Positions 8,159-15,690 of a stretch of DNA of 64,000 nt are shown in pieces; position 1 is the stretch's first letter; the number at the start of each line of letters is the position of its first letter. The notes beneath the pieces were generated by a model. The model was not told where the DNA came from, did not search any database, and saw nothing but the letters and a program-made list of their open reading frames with translations. The stretch is from Sphingomonas sp. (GTDB lineage Bacteria; Pseudomonadota; Alphaproteobacteria; Sphingomonadales; Sphingomonadaceae), in NCBI RefSeq assembly GCF_017744835.1, contig NZ_JAGIAM010000001.1, forward strand, positions 186,001 to 250,000. Direction: 5' to 3'. The position numbers were made by a program, and so were the translations under genes.

Positions 8159-10381
8159 TTAGTTGGCGAGGCGGCCGGCGAGCTGAGTCAGCCGGACGAC
8201 GACGAATTCCGCGGGCTTGAGCGGCGCGAAGCCGACCAGGATGTTGACGATCCCGGAGTTCACATCCTGCTGGGACGTGGTTTCCCCGTCGCACTTGACG
8301 AGATAGGCCTCGCGCGGCGTGCCGCCCTGGAAGGCGCCCTGGACGAACAGCGACTGCATGAAGGCGCCGACGTTCAGGCGGATCTGCGCCCACAGGCTTT
8401 CGTCATTGGGCTCGAACACGACCCAGCCGAGCGCGTCGCGCAGCGTCTGCTCGATCATCAGCGCAGTGCGGCGGACGGGCACATATTTCCACTCGCTGGC
8501 GAGGATGTCCGCGCCGGCGAGCGTGCGCGCGCCCCATTGCACCGTGCCCGCGCCCGGCTTGACGCGCAGGCAGTTGATCCCCGCCCGGTTGAGCCCGGCT
8601 TGCTGGCGGTCGGTCATGCCGATCGTCGGCACCGCGCCGCTGATCGACGCCTCGAGCCCCGCCGGCGCCTTCCACACGCCACGCTGGCCGTCGATGCGCG
8701 CCATCAGCCCGGCGACCGCGCCGCTCGACTGCATCTGGCGCCGTCCGCCGAGCGGATCGGCCTTGTCGAGGCGCGGAAAGCAGATGGCGGCGCTGCGCGC
8801 GAGATCCGAGCCGAGCCGCCCGGCGATGTCCCAATTGCCGATGAGGTCGACCCGATCGTTGGCGATCGGATGGTCGACGAGCAGGAAGGCGAGCGCGGTC
8901 CGGCAATAATTGCCGGCGGCGCTGTAGGTGTCGAAGCCGCCGTCGGTCATCAACGGCGCCTCGGGCACCGCCATGATGTTGAACAGCTCGGGGACGATCT
9001 GGTCGTAGCTGCCGACGCCCTGCGCGGCATCGAACACGCCGCTGAACACCGCCGCGGCATTGGCGGCCCAGGCTGGCTCTCCCGGCAGCGTGCCGTCGGT
9101 GCCGCCGCCGAGCGGCGTCAGATCGGCGAGCGTGAGGCGATCCACCGCCACGCCGCTGCTCGACTCGCGCGGCGCCGATCCGCCGACGTTGGACAGGCGG
9201 ATCAGTCGCGACACCGGGTTGACGACGGCCTCGGCGAACTGGGCGTCGCCCGGAATGATGCTGAGCCCGCGATAGGTCTCGGTGGCGACGATCTCGGTGC
9301 CGCTATATTCGTTGACGACGAGATCGAAGCCGCCGGGCACCGCGGCGATCCCGACGCGCAGATCGTTGCCCCACGCGCCCGGATTTGCGGCAGTCACGGT
9401 CAGCGCATTGCCGGCGCCCTGCGCGCGGGCGATGTTCACCGCGGCGGAGCCGGGCTGGCCGGCGGCCGATCCCGCGACATTGGCGTTGGCGGCGAGAGTC
9501 GCAGGGGCGGCTCCGCTATTGTCGGTCGGCAGCCGCAGCGCGTTGCGGCTGAGAACGACCGCGGCGACGCGCCGGCCGTTGCCGTCCACGACGGTCGCCA
9601 CGCGATCCCCGACGTAATTGCCGCCGGGCTGGAGCGTGAGCCCGGTGACGCTGACCGGGCCGCCCGCGAAGCCGCTGAACGCCAGGTCGAAATTGGCGGC
9701 ATTGGCCGTGGCGGTCACGCGAGTCGCCGGGGTCCATCCCTCGAGCCCCTGCAGGGTGAGCGCGGGCTGCGGCACCGAGGCGATGGTGCGCGAGGCGCGG
9801 ACGCCCGAGGCGCCGCCGGCCAGCGCCGCCACCGCGGCGGCGGCGGGCGCGAAATTGGTGTTGCGCACCTGGACGAGGGGCGATCCGCCCGCTGCCTCGG
9901 TCGCATTGACGATGCGCTCGACGAAGCGGGGCGAGGCCGGATCGGCGCTGAGATTCGCGTAGATAGTGGCGGGATCGCCGCCATTCGCGACGCTCAGGTT
10001 GAAGCTGCCGTCAGCATTGGGGACGACCGCCACATTGATCGTGTTGCCGCCGGTGCCGGTGTTGCGCGCCTCGACGACGAGCGCCTGCTCGATGCTGGTG
10101 AGCGTGGCCGTGGGCCGCTCGAACGCGACGCGGCTGATCCAGGCATAGGCGCCGCCCTGCTGGAAGAAATCCTGCAGCGTGTAGAGCGCCACGAAACGGC
10201 GATCGAGATCGCCGAAGGTGCGCACGACGTCGTTCCAGCTCGTGACCTTGACCGGCCTGCCGACCGGGCCCCGCGGAAAATGTCCGAGAACGGCGAAGGT
10301 CGAAGTCGACGCCGCAATGATCGTTCGAATGCCCGAAGGTACTTCCTGGACGTAAACGCCCGGATAGCCATCCAAATACAT
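8159..10381 (-). CDS. Contractile tail sheath protein, long form
   Basis: A 740-aa sheath protein. The N-terminus has the sheath signature GYPGVYVQEVPSG, then FGDLDRRF and a QQGGAYAW element. The C-terminal quarter (ILASEWKYVPVRRT ... AYLVKCDGETTSQQDVNSG ... PAEFVVVRL) is the conserved sheath C-domain that interlocks subunits. The middle is large and seems to contain two copies of one fold (about 105-172 and 331-397, see findings). The chosen ATG at 10381 has the Shine-Dalgarno sequence GGAAGGA about 6 nt upstream. Longer in-frame starts up to 10480 would read through that site and a hairpin. It is the first gene of the minus-strand injection operon. Confidence 0.93.
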   Translation of the reverse strand: MYLDGYPGVYVQEVPSGIRTIIAASTSTFAVLGHFPRGPVGRPVKVTSWNDVVRTFGDLDRRFVALYTLQDFFQQGGAYAWISRVAFERPTATLTSIEQALVVEARNTGTGGNTINVAVVPNADGSFNLSVANGGDPATIYANLSADPASPRFVERIVNATEAAGGSPLVQVRNTNFAPAAAAVAALAGGASGVRASRTIASVPQPALTLQGLEGWTPATRVTATANAANFDLAFSGFAGGPVSVTGLTLQPGGNYVGDRVATVVDGNGRRVAAVVLSRNALRLPTDNSGAAPATLAANANVAGSAAGQPGSAAVNIARAQGAGNALTVTAANPGAWGNDLRVGIAAVPGGFDLVVNEYSGTEIVATETYRGLSIIPGDAQFAEAVVNPVSRLIRLSNVGGSAPRESSSGVAVDRLTLADLTPLGGGTDGTLPGEPAWAANAAAVFSGVFDAAQGVGSYDQIVPELFNIMAVPEAPLMTDGGFDTYSAAGNYCRTALAFLLVDHPIANDRVDLIGNWDIAGRLGSDLARSAAICFPRLDKADPLGGRRQMQSSGAVAGLMARIDGQRGVWKAPAGLEASISGAVPTIGMTDRQQAGLNRAGINCLRVKPGAGTVQWGARTLAGADILASEWKYVPVRRTALMIEQTLRDALGWVVFEPNDESLWAQIRLNVGAFMQSLFVQGAFQGGTPREAYLVKCDGETTSQQDVNSGIVNILVGFAPLKPAEFVVVRLTQLAGRLAN

Positions 10382-10429
10382 CGCCAATCCTTCCCAATAG
10401 TAATGGGCAAGGCGCAGAAGCTCGATCGC

Positions 10430-10455
10430 ATTCCTTCTGCAAATAAAGAAGGAAT
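10430..10455 (-). promoter_or_regulatory. Inverted repeat in the sheath-gene leader
   Basis: Perfect 9-bp arms ATTCCTTCT (10430-10438) and AGAAGGAAT (10447-10455) surround an AT-rich 8-nt loop. The hairpin lies 49 nt upstream of the sheath ATG, so it is either in the 5' leader or at the promoter of the eCIS operon. It could be a repressor operator or an RNA structure; no U-tract follows on the minus strand that would make it a classical terminator. Confidence 0.5.
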
Positions 10456-10475
10456 ACGATAATCCTGCCCACATC

Positions 10476-10490
10476 AGCACAGCATGTGCT
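10476..10490. promoter_or_regulatory. 6-3-6 palindrome, possible operator upstream of eCIS operon
   Basis: AGCACA-GCA-TGTGCT is a perfect inverted repeat with a 3-bp centre, 95-109 nt upstream of the sheath start. A second inverted repeat, GGATGCA-N6-TGCATCC, is at 10534-10553. Spaced palindromes in an AT-rich region upstream of a large operon are the usual form of dimeric repressor or activator sites. The regulator is unknown. Confidence 0.4.
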
Positions 10491-10867
10491 TATGGAAACG
10501 ACTTATATGGCGGCCCTGTTCGGAGGACTTGATGGATGCATATTGCTGCATCCTTCGTCAAGCGCGCTTTAGCGTTATCTCTTCGTTATGGATAGGATGG
10601 ATTCGACATGTATATGAGATCGAATACATTGTTCCGCGACATACATCGACAATCGCGCGACCAAAATGGACGCGACACGGGTCCGGTAAAACGGACTCAC
10701 GAATCCGCGCATCGATTCCCATGCGTCTTGCCCGGGATCGGAGGCGTATCTTTGCACGATCTTTTGTAGCTGCGGCGCGGACTCGCACGCATCATCGGAC
10801 GATTTTGCTGAAACTACAGCTGCCTGGCGGGGGCTTTTACCAGATTAGTGTCCGGACGGGTGCGTCC

Positions 10868-11341
10868 TCAGCGGGCCGGCTGGGCGATCTTGGTCCCGAG
10901 CATGACGAGTCGTTCGCCCTTGATCCCGAACCAGTGCGGGGTGCCGGCGGGCACGAGGAAGACGTCGCCGGGACGAAGCGTGCGCGTCGTGCCGCCCTCG
11001 ATCCGGCTGCCCTCGACCAGCGTCGGGTTGGTGGTGACGGGATCGGCGAGTCGGCCGCCGGAGATCATCGTCCCCTCGCCTGCGATCACGACGACATATT
11101 CGGCCTGGTCGGGGTGCACCGCGGGCTTGCCCGGCCTGGTCCAATATTCGAGCGCGGCGACCGCATCGCCGCCGCGGACCAGCGGACGCCAGAGGAAGCC
11201 CTGGCCCGGCTTCATTTCCTTGCGCATCGCCTCGACCTGCGCCTGCACCTCGGCGCTGGAAGCGAAGCCGGTGGGGTCCCCAGCCGATTGCGCGAGGAGC
11301 GGCGCGGGGAGCAGCAGCGCGGCGAGCAGCAGGGTCTTCAT
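10868..11341 (-). CDS. Secreted cupin-domain protein (157 aa)
   Basis: A 157-aa protein with a cleavable signal peptide (MKTLLLAALLLPAPLLAQS). The rest is a single cupin barrel: motif 1 is HPDQAEYVVVIAGEGTMISG and motif 2 is LRPGDVFLVPAGTPHWFGI, with the usual His/Glu metal ligands partly present. It should act in the periplasm. The start ATG overlaps the stop of the oxidoreductase gene (ATGA at 11338-11341), so the two are co-translated. The substrate is not evident. Pairing with a secreted Gfo/Idh/MocA oxidoreductase suggests sugar or aromatic metabolite processing. Confidence 0.8.
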   Translation of the reverse strand: MKTLLLAALLLPAPLLAQSAGDPTGFASSAEVQAQVEAMRKEMKPGQGFLWRPLVRGGDAVAALEYWTRPGKPAVHPDQAEYVVVIAGEGTMISGGRLADPVTTNPTLVEGSRIEGGTTRTLRPGDVFLVPAGTPHWFGIKGERLVMLGTKIAQPAR

Positions 11342-12435
11342 AGCCGGATCATCCTTCCTTCGCGCGCCGAGCGGTAGATCGCCTCGACGATGCGCATGTC
11401 GCGCAGCCCCTCCTCGCCCGAGACGATCGGCTCGTGCCCGGTGCGGATGCATTCGACCATATGGTCGAGCTGGCCGGCGAACTGGGTCTTGGCCGGCCCG
11501 GGCGGCGGGCTGGTGACTTCCTGCTCGCGGCCGTCGCGGCCGGTCCACATGCGGTTGCCGTCGTAGCGCGTCGCGGGCTCGAGCTCGATCCGGCCCTTGT
11601 CGCCGACGCAGATGATGCGGTTCTGGTTGGCGCTGTACATCGACTTGCACGCCGCCACCGCGCCCGAGGGGAAGAGCAGCTGCCAGTCGATCTGGTCCTC
11701 GACTTCGTGGAAGCGCGGATCGCTGCGGTCGGTCGATTCGAGCGCCTGGACGGCGATCGGCTCCTCGCCGGTCATGTAGCGCGCGGCCTGGAGCGAATAG
11801 ACGCCCATGTCCATCAGCGAGCCGCCGCCGGCGAGCGCGCGCTTGAGGCGCCATTTGGAGGGATCGCCCTGGACGAAGCCGTGCTCGGAGCGGACGTAGC
11901 GGATCTTGCCCGCGGCGCCGGCGCGCGCGAGGCGCATCGCCTCGAGGTTGAACGGCTCGAAATGGCAGCGATAGCCGATCATCAGCTTGCGGCTGGCGGC
12001 CTTGCACGCGGCGATCATCGCCTCGCACTCCTGGACCGAGACCGCCATCGGCTTCTCGCACATGACATGCTTGCCGGCCCTGGCGGCGCGGATGACGTAC
12101 TCGGCGTGCATCGAATTGGGCAGGCAGACGTAGACGATGTCGACGTCGGGGTTGTCGCGGATCTTGTCGAAGGTCTCGTAGGAATAGATCGAGCGTTCGG
12201 GCAGGCCGTGCTCGGCGGCGACGCGGCGGGCCTTGGCGGCGTCGCCGCTCACCACCGCGGCGAGGCGGCTGTGCGCGCAATTGGCGAATTGCGGCGTGAT
12301 GACGTCGAGCCCGTACATGCCGAGCCCGACGATCGCATAGCCGAGCGGGCGGTCGGGCGCGGCGCGCGCGATCCCGCTCGACAGGAAGGCGCTCGACGCG
12401 GCGGCGAGCAACAGGTCACGGCGGCCCATTTCCAT
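11338..12435 (-). CDS. Gfo/Idh/MocA family oxidoreductase with Tat signal
   Basis: A 365-aa protein. The N-terminus MGRRDLLLAAASSAFLSSG has a twin-arginine motif, so it is probably exported folded with its NAD(P) cofactor, like glucose-fructose oxidoreductase of Zymomonas. The Rossmann motif is YAIVGLGMYG at about 33-42, and the family signature EKPMAV (about 122-127) contains the conserved lysine. The C-terminal alpha/beta domain follows. Downstream is the coupled cupin gene. The substrate cannot be read from sequence; GFOR-like sugar oxidoreduction is the nearest guess. Confidence 0.85.
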   Translation of the reverse strand: MEMGRRDLLLAAASSAFLSSGIARAAPDRPLGYAIVGLGMYGLDVITPQFANCAHSRLAAVVSGDAAKARRVAAEHGLPERSIYSYETFDKIRDNPDVDIVYVCLPNSMHAEYVIRAARAGKHVMCEKPMAVSVQECEAMIAACKAASRKLMIGYRCHFEPFNLEAMRLARAGAAGKIRYVRSEHGFVQGDPSKWRLKRALAGGGSLMDMGVYSLQAARYMTGEEPIAVQALESTDRSDPRFHEVEDQIDWQLLFPSGAVAACKSMYSANQNRIICVGDKGRIELEPATRYDGNRMWTGRDGREQEVTSPPPGPAKTQFAGQLDHMVECIRTGHEPIVSGEEGLRDMRIVEAIYRSAREGRMIRL

Positions 12436-12473
12436 TCAATATGCTCCTGGTGGCGGGAGGATCGGGGATGCGG

Positions 12474-13397
12474 TCACGGCGTGGTGCTGCTCGGCGTCGC
12501 CTTGCGCCCGCCATCCGGCACCAGCCAGCCGCCGTCGCTCAGCCAGTCGTGGAGGCGGTCGGGCCAGTGCTGGAGCGACAGCCGCTCGGAATGCATCGCC
12601 ACGTTGAAGCCATGGTCGGTGTCGGCGAACAGATGGAGCTCGGCGGAGACGCCCGCGTCGCGCAGCTGCTGGTAGAGCGTCAGCGTCGGCGGCGCGCAGC
12701 ATTTGTCGAGCGAGCCCGCGACGAGGAAGGCGGGCGGCGCTCCGGCGACTGCCTTGGCCGGAACCCCGAGCGGGCCGGGATAGACCAGCACCTGGAAATC
12801 GGGCCGCGCGCTCTCGCCGTCGATCGCATCGGCCGTGGCGGGGGGAACCGGATTGTCCGCGACCATCGACACCAGCTCGCCGCCTGCGGAGAAGCCCATC
12901 AGCCCGATGCGGTGCGGGTCGACGCCGTATTCGGCGGCATGCGCGCGGACCCAGCGGACCGCGCGCGCGGCATCGGCGGCGGCGTCGCGCTCGATCGAAT
13001 AGGAAGAGCCCGGCTCGCGCGCGAGACGGTATTTGAGCACGAAGGTGGTGACGCCGAAGCGGTTGAGCGTGCGCGCCGGCATCACGCCTTCGTTGACCCA
13101 GACCAGCATGCGGTGCCCGCCGCCCGGAACGATCACGACGGCCGCGCCATTGGCGTGCGCCGGATCGGCCCGGAACACCGTCAGCGACGGCTGGTGGACG
13201 TTGTGGATGTAGCTGTTCTCGACCACTTCGGCTTCGCCGCGCCGCGCCTGCGAGCCGGGTGCGCCGTCGGGCCAGAGCGGGATCGCGGCCGGGACCGGCT
13301 GCGCGCTCGCCACGCCGCCGCACAGGAGCAGCACGGCCACCGCGAGATGGCGCAGCGCGCGCCGGAACGTGACGCTGATGTTGTCGATGCCCCGCAC
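12474..13397 (-). CDS. Secreted alpha/beta hydrolase (carbohydrate esterase-like)
   Basis: A 307-aa protein with an N-terminal signal (HLAVAVLLLCGGVASAQ). The oxyanion segment is VIVPGGGHRML, the nucleophile elbow GFSAGG contains the catalytic serine, and DHGF near the C-terminus supplies the catalytic histidine. The opening PLWPDGAPGSQ is typical of acetyl-xylan-esterase/pectin-acetylesterase-like hydrolases in sugar-degrading loci. It lies 38 bp upstream of the Gfo/Idh gene on the same strand and may be in one operon with it and the cupin gene. Exact substrate unknown. Confidence 0.82.
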   Translation of the reverse strand: MRGIDNISVTFRRALRHLAVAVLLLCGGVASAQPVPAAIPLWPDGAPGSQARRGEAEVVENSYIHNVHQPSLTVFRADPAHANGAAVVIVPGGGHRMLVWVNEGVMPARTLNRFGVTTFVLKYRLAREPGSSYSIERDAAADAARAVRWVRAHAAEYGVDPHRIGLMGFSAGGELVSMVADNPVPPATADAIDGESARPDFQVLVYPGPLGVPAKAVAGAPPAFLVAGSLDKCCAPPTLTLYQQLRDAGVSAELHLFADTDHGFNVAMHSERLSLQHWPDRLHDWLSDGGWLVPDGGRKATPSSTTP

Positions 13398-13511
13398 GCG
13401 CCTCGCCCGCTCGCTTCAGCCCGAATGCCGGGCAAACGGCGTGATGTAACCGCCCGAGGCAGGGTCGGGGAACTACGACCTTAGTCGGTATGGCGGGCTG
13501 CTCCGCCGGCC

Positions 13512-14438
13512 TCAGGCGTCCGGCGCGCCCTGGAGCTGCTGGTCCTCGGCCCCCGCATCGACGAAGCGCTGGAGCAGCCACGAAGCCGCGGGTCCCGGCG
13601 GCGTGTCGCGCCGGTAGATGCCGCAGAAACGATAGGTGCCGCCCTGGTTCTCGGGCATCGCCAGCCGCACCAGCGCGCCGCTCGCCAGATCGGCCTCGAC
13701 CATCGGCAGCGGCATGTTGCCCCAGCCGATCCCCTCGCGCAGCAGCGCATGCTTGGCACCGAGGTCGGCGAGCCGCCACGTCCGCGGGCTCTGCACCGCG
13801 AAGTCGCGCCCGGCGGTGATCGGCGAGCGATCGGTGAGCACCAGCTGGATATGTTCGCGTACCGCACCGGGTCCGATCGGGTGCAGCGCGAGCGGATGGC
13901 CGGGCGCGGCGACCGGCACCATCTGCACCGATCCCGCGACGGCGAGCTCGATCCCCTCGACATCGGTGGCGAGCGGGCCGCTGATCGCCACGCCTGCCTG
14001 GCCGTCGAGCACCAGCGCCGTGACTGCGCCCAGCGCCTCGACGTGCAGCCGGAGCGCCACCGTGGGGAATTCCGCGCGGAAGGCGCGCAGCACCCGGCCG
14101 AGCCGCTCGGTGGGCAGCATCACGTCGACTGCGATGCTCACTTCGGCCTCGAGCCCGTCGAGCAGCCCCTTTACCTTGGCGCGCAGCCCGTCGATCCCCT
14201 GCGCCACGGTCCGCGCCTCGGCGAGCACGGCCCTGCCCGCCTGAGTCAGCTGCGGCTTGCGCGTGCCCTCGCGCTCGAACAGCTGCACCCCGAGCTGCGC
14301 CTCCAGATTGGCGATGCCATAGCTCACCACCGACACCGCGCGGTTCAGCCGCCGCGCGGCCCCGCCGAAGCTGCCCGCCTCGACCACCGCCAGGAACAAA
14401 CGGAGCTGGTCGAAGGTGGGCGTGCCGGGGTTTGCCAT
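13512..14438 (-). CDS. LysR family transcriptional regulator
   Basis: A 308-aa LysR-type regulator. The N-terminal winged helix-turn-helix (residues about 9-66) reads FDQLRLFLAVVEAGSFGGAA then LEAQLGVQLFER. The effector-binding domain fills about 90-300. It is divergent from the small gene and DoxX gene, with a 96-bp shared intergenic region, the typical arrangement for a LysR regulator and its target. The inducer is unknown. Confidence 0.9.
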   Translation of the reverse strand: MANPGTPTFDQLRLFLAVVEAGSFGGAARRLNRAVSVVSYGIANLEAQLGVQLFEREGTRKPQLTQAGRAVLAEARTVAQGIDGLRAKVKGLLDGLEAEVSIAVDVMLPTERLGRVLRAFRAEFPTVALRLHVEALGAVTALVLDGQAGVAISGPLATDVEGIELAVAGSVQMVPVAAPGHPLALHPIGPGAVREHIQLVLTDRSPITAGRDFAVQSPRTWRLADLGAKHALLREGIGWGNMPLPMVEADLASGALVRLAMPENQGGTYRFCGIYRRDTPPGPAASWLLQRFVDAGAEDQQLQGAPDA

Positions 14439-14447
14439 TCAACTTTC

Positions 14448-14461
14448 TCGAACAGTTTCGA
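14448..14461. promoter_or_regulatory. Candidate LysR operator between lysR and the DoxX operon
   Basis: TCGAA-CAGT-TTCGA is an inverted repeat 10 bp upstream of the lysR start, within the divergent intergenic region. LysR regulators bind interrupted palindromes of about this size. A weak promoter for the rightward genes may follow (TCGACA at 14459, GGATAA about 18 bp later). Confidence 0.4.
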
Positions 14462-14534
14462 CAAACTTATCCCACTCACTTGGATAACGGGCAAGCGCTA
14501 CCTGCTGCGTCACCGAAACGAAAAGGAGGAAGCA

Positions 14535-14846
14535 ATGTCCGTCGAGCCCCAACTGAGCCGCACCGAATGGCAGGCAGTCTCGGTCGCGCTGCACGACGCG
14601 GCGGACTGCGGCTGCGCGATCCCGCCGCGCGCCGGATCGCTGCGCGACCGCGCCGGGCGCGTGCTCCGCGCCGTCTTCGGCGGCTCGCCCAAGACCGCCC
14701 TCGCCGATCCGCGGCTCGAGGCACTGCGCCGCTTCGTCTGCACAGCCCGCGTCACGCATGGGCCGGCCTCCGACGAGGCCGAGGCGCTCGCCGCCCACGG
14801 CTTCAGCCGCGCCCAGATCGACGCGATCGCCCTGATTTCCGCCTGA
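14535..14846 (+). CDS. Small hypothetical protein upstream of doxX (103 aa)
   Basis: A 103-aa soluble protein starting MSVEPQLSRTEWQAV, with a strong ribosome site (AAGGAGGA) 6 nt before the ATG. It has three cysteines, two in the element CGC near residues 26-28. No family recognised. The C-terminal part (EALAAHGFSRAQIDAIALIS) looks like a small helical bundle. It is 32 bp upstream of a DoxX gene and divergent from a LysR gene, so probably controlled by that regulator. Function unknown. Confidence 0.75.
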   Translation: MSVEPQLSRTEWQAVSVALHDAADCGCAIPPRAGSLRDRAGRVLRAVFGGSPKTALADPRLEALRRFVCTARVTHGPASDEAEALAAHGFSRAQIDAIALISA

Positions 14847-14878
14847 TCTTCAAAACTGCACGAACAAGGAGAACGACC

Positions 14879-15310
14879 ATGCTCACGACCACCCAGACCC
14901 AGCCCCTCGCCGGCACCACTGCGACCGAAAGCGGCATCCCCGGCGCGCTGCCGCTCGTCGGCCGGCTCGGCATCGCCACGATCTTCCTGCTGAGCGGCTT
15001 CGCCAAGCTCACTGCGCCGGCCGGCACGATCGGCTATATTGCCTCCGCCGGGCTGCCGCTCCCCGAGGTCGGCCTCGCCATCGCGATCCTCGTCGAGCTG
15101 GTCGGCGGCGCGCTGCTGGTGATCGGCTATCGCACCCGGCTGGTGGCGCTGGCGCTCGCGGTGTTCACCGTTGCAGCGGCAGTGTTCTTCCACTCGGCGC
15201 TGGGCGACCAGAACCAGTTCATCCACTTCTTCAAGAACCTCGCCATCGCCGGCGGCCTGCTCCAGGTCGTTGCCTATGGCCCGGGCCGGATCAGCATCGA
15301 CAAGCGCTGA
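14879..15310 (+). CDS. DoxX family membrane protein
   Basis: A 143-aa membrane protein with four predicted helices: GRLGIATIFLLSGFAKL, VGLAIAILVELVGGALLVIG, LVALALAVFTVAAAVFFHS and FFKNLAIAGGLLQVVAYG. The FLLSGFAKL and QNQFIHFFKNLAIAGG segments are DoxX signatures. DoxX proteins are inner-membrane, quinone-linked or redox-associated proteins of loosely defined function. Second gene of the putative LysR-controlled pair; a clear terminator follows its stop. Confidence 0.9.
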   Translation: MLTTTQTQPLAGTTATESGIPGALPLVGRLGIATIFLLSGFAKLTAPAGTIGYIASAGLPLPEVGLAIAILVELVGGALLVIGYRTRLVALALAVFTVAAAVFFHSALGDQNQFIHFFKNLAIAGGLLQVVAYGPGRISIDKR

Positions 15311-15320
15311 TGGAAGAAGG

Positions 15321-15353
15321 AAAGGCCGGGCGCGCGAGCGGCCCGGCCTTTTC
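15321..15353 (+). terminator. Rho-independent terminator after doxX
   Basis: AAGGCCGGGC (15322-15331) pairs with GCCCGGCCTT (15341-15350), with T residues following (TTTTCGTTTT). It ends the DoxX transcript. Confidence 0.85.
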
Positions 15354-15423
15354 GTTTTCCGAAGGAATGAATCCCGACGCAGATGGCCCAAAGTGCCGGC
15401 CAGAACGCGATTCGGGGAAGAAA

Positions 15424-15499
15424 TGGTGCCGCGTGCAGGACTCGAACCTGCGACCCCCGCATTACGAATGCGATGCTCTACCAGCTGAGCTAACGCGGC
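15424..15499 (-). tRNA. tRNA-Thr (anticodon CGT)
   Basis: A 76-nt cloverleaf read on the minus strand. The acceptor arm GCCGCGT pairs with ACGCGGC. The D-arm is GCTCAGCTGGTAGAGC, the anticodon stem TCGCA/TGCGG encloses loop TTCGTAA (anticodon CGT, reads ACG), and the T-arm contains GGTTCGAGTCC. The 3' CCA is encoded (15424-15426 on the complement). Confidence 0.97.
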
Positions 15500-15690
15500 A
15501 CGCCCGGCGCGACGCGCTCGGGTTGGGAGCGGCGCGCTTACCAGCATGATTCATGGCTGACAAGCGTTGCGATTCGCTTGACGCGCACAGCCGCACGATC
15601 CCGCGATCACGCCCTTTACGCGTCGTTTACCACGGCGCGTGCACAAACGCTCCACAAGGAACGGGTTCGCGCCCGACATGGAGCACGCGC

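Larger units (their letters stand above)
10382..10867 (-). other. 486-bp intergenic region upstream of the eCIS operon
   Basis: No convincing gene lies here. The base composition drops sharply compared with the flanks (25 of 60 bases are G or C at 10561-10620). It holds several inverted repeats and must contain the promoter of the leftward sheath operon as well as the 3' end of the cupin transcript. Open frames of 60-76 codons on the minus strand at 10558-10788 lack a good ribosome site, are rich in Arg/Ser and match nothing I know. I could not pick a sigma-70 promoter with confidence; a TTGACG on the minus strand near 10556-10561 has no good partner at -10. Confidence 0.6.

Noticed and set aside
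7685..10462. Long plus-strand frame opposite the sheath and tube genes
   Set aside because: Antisense shadow; Arg/Gly/His-rich low-complexity translation, no family, while the minus strand encodes recognisable sheath and tube proteins.
10382..10480. N-terminally extended sheath start (to 10480)
   Set aside because: Would read through the hairpin and the good ribosome site; family members begin at or close to the chosen methionine.
10558..10788. Small minus-strand frames in the AT-rich eCIS leader
   Set aside because: No ribosome site, no domain, composition unlike a protein; treated as non-coding.
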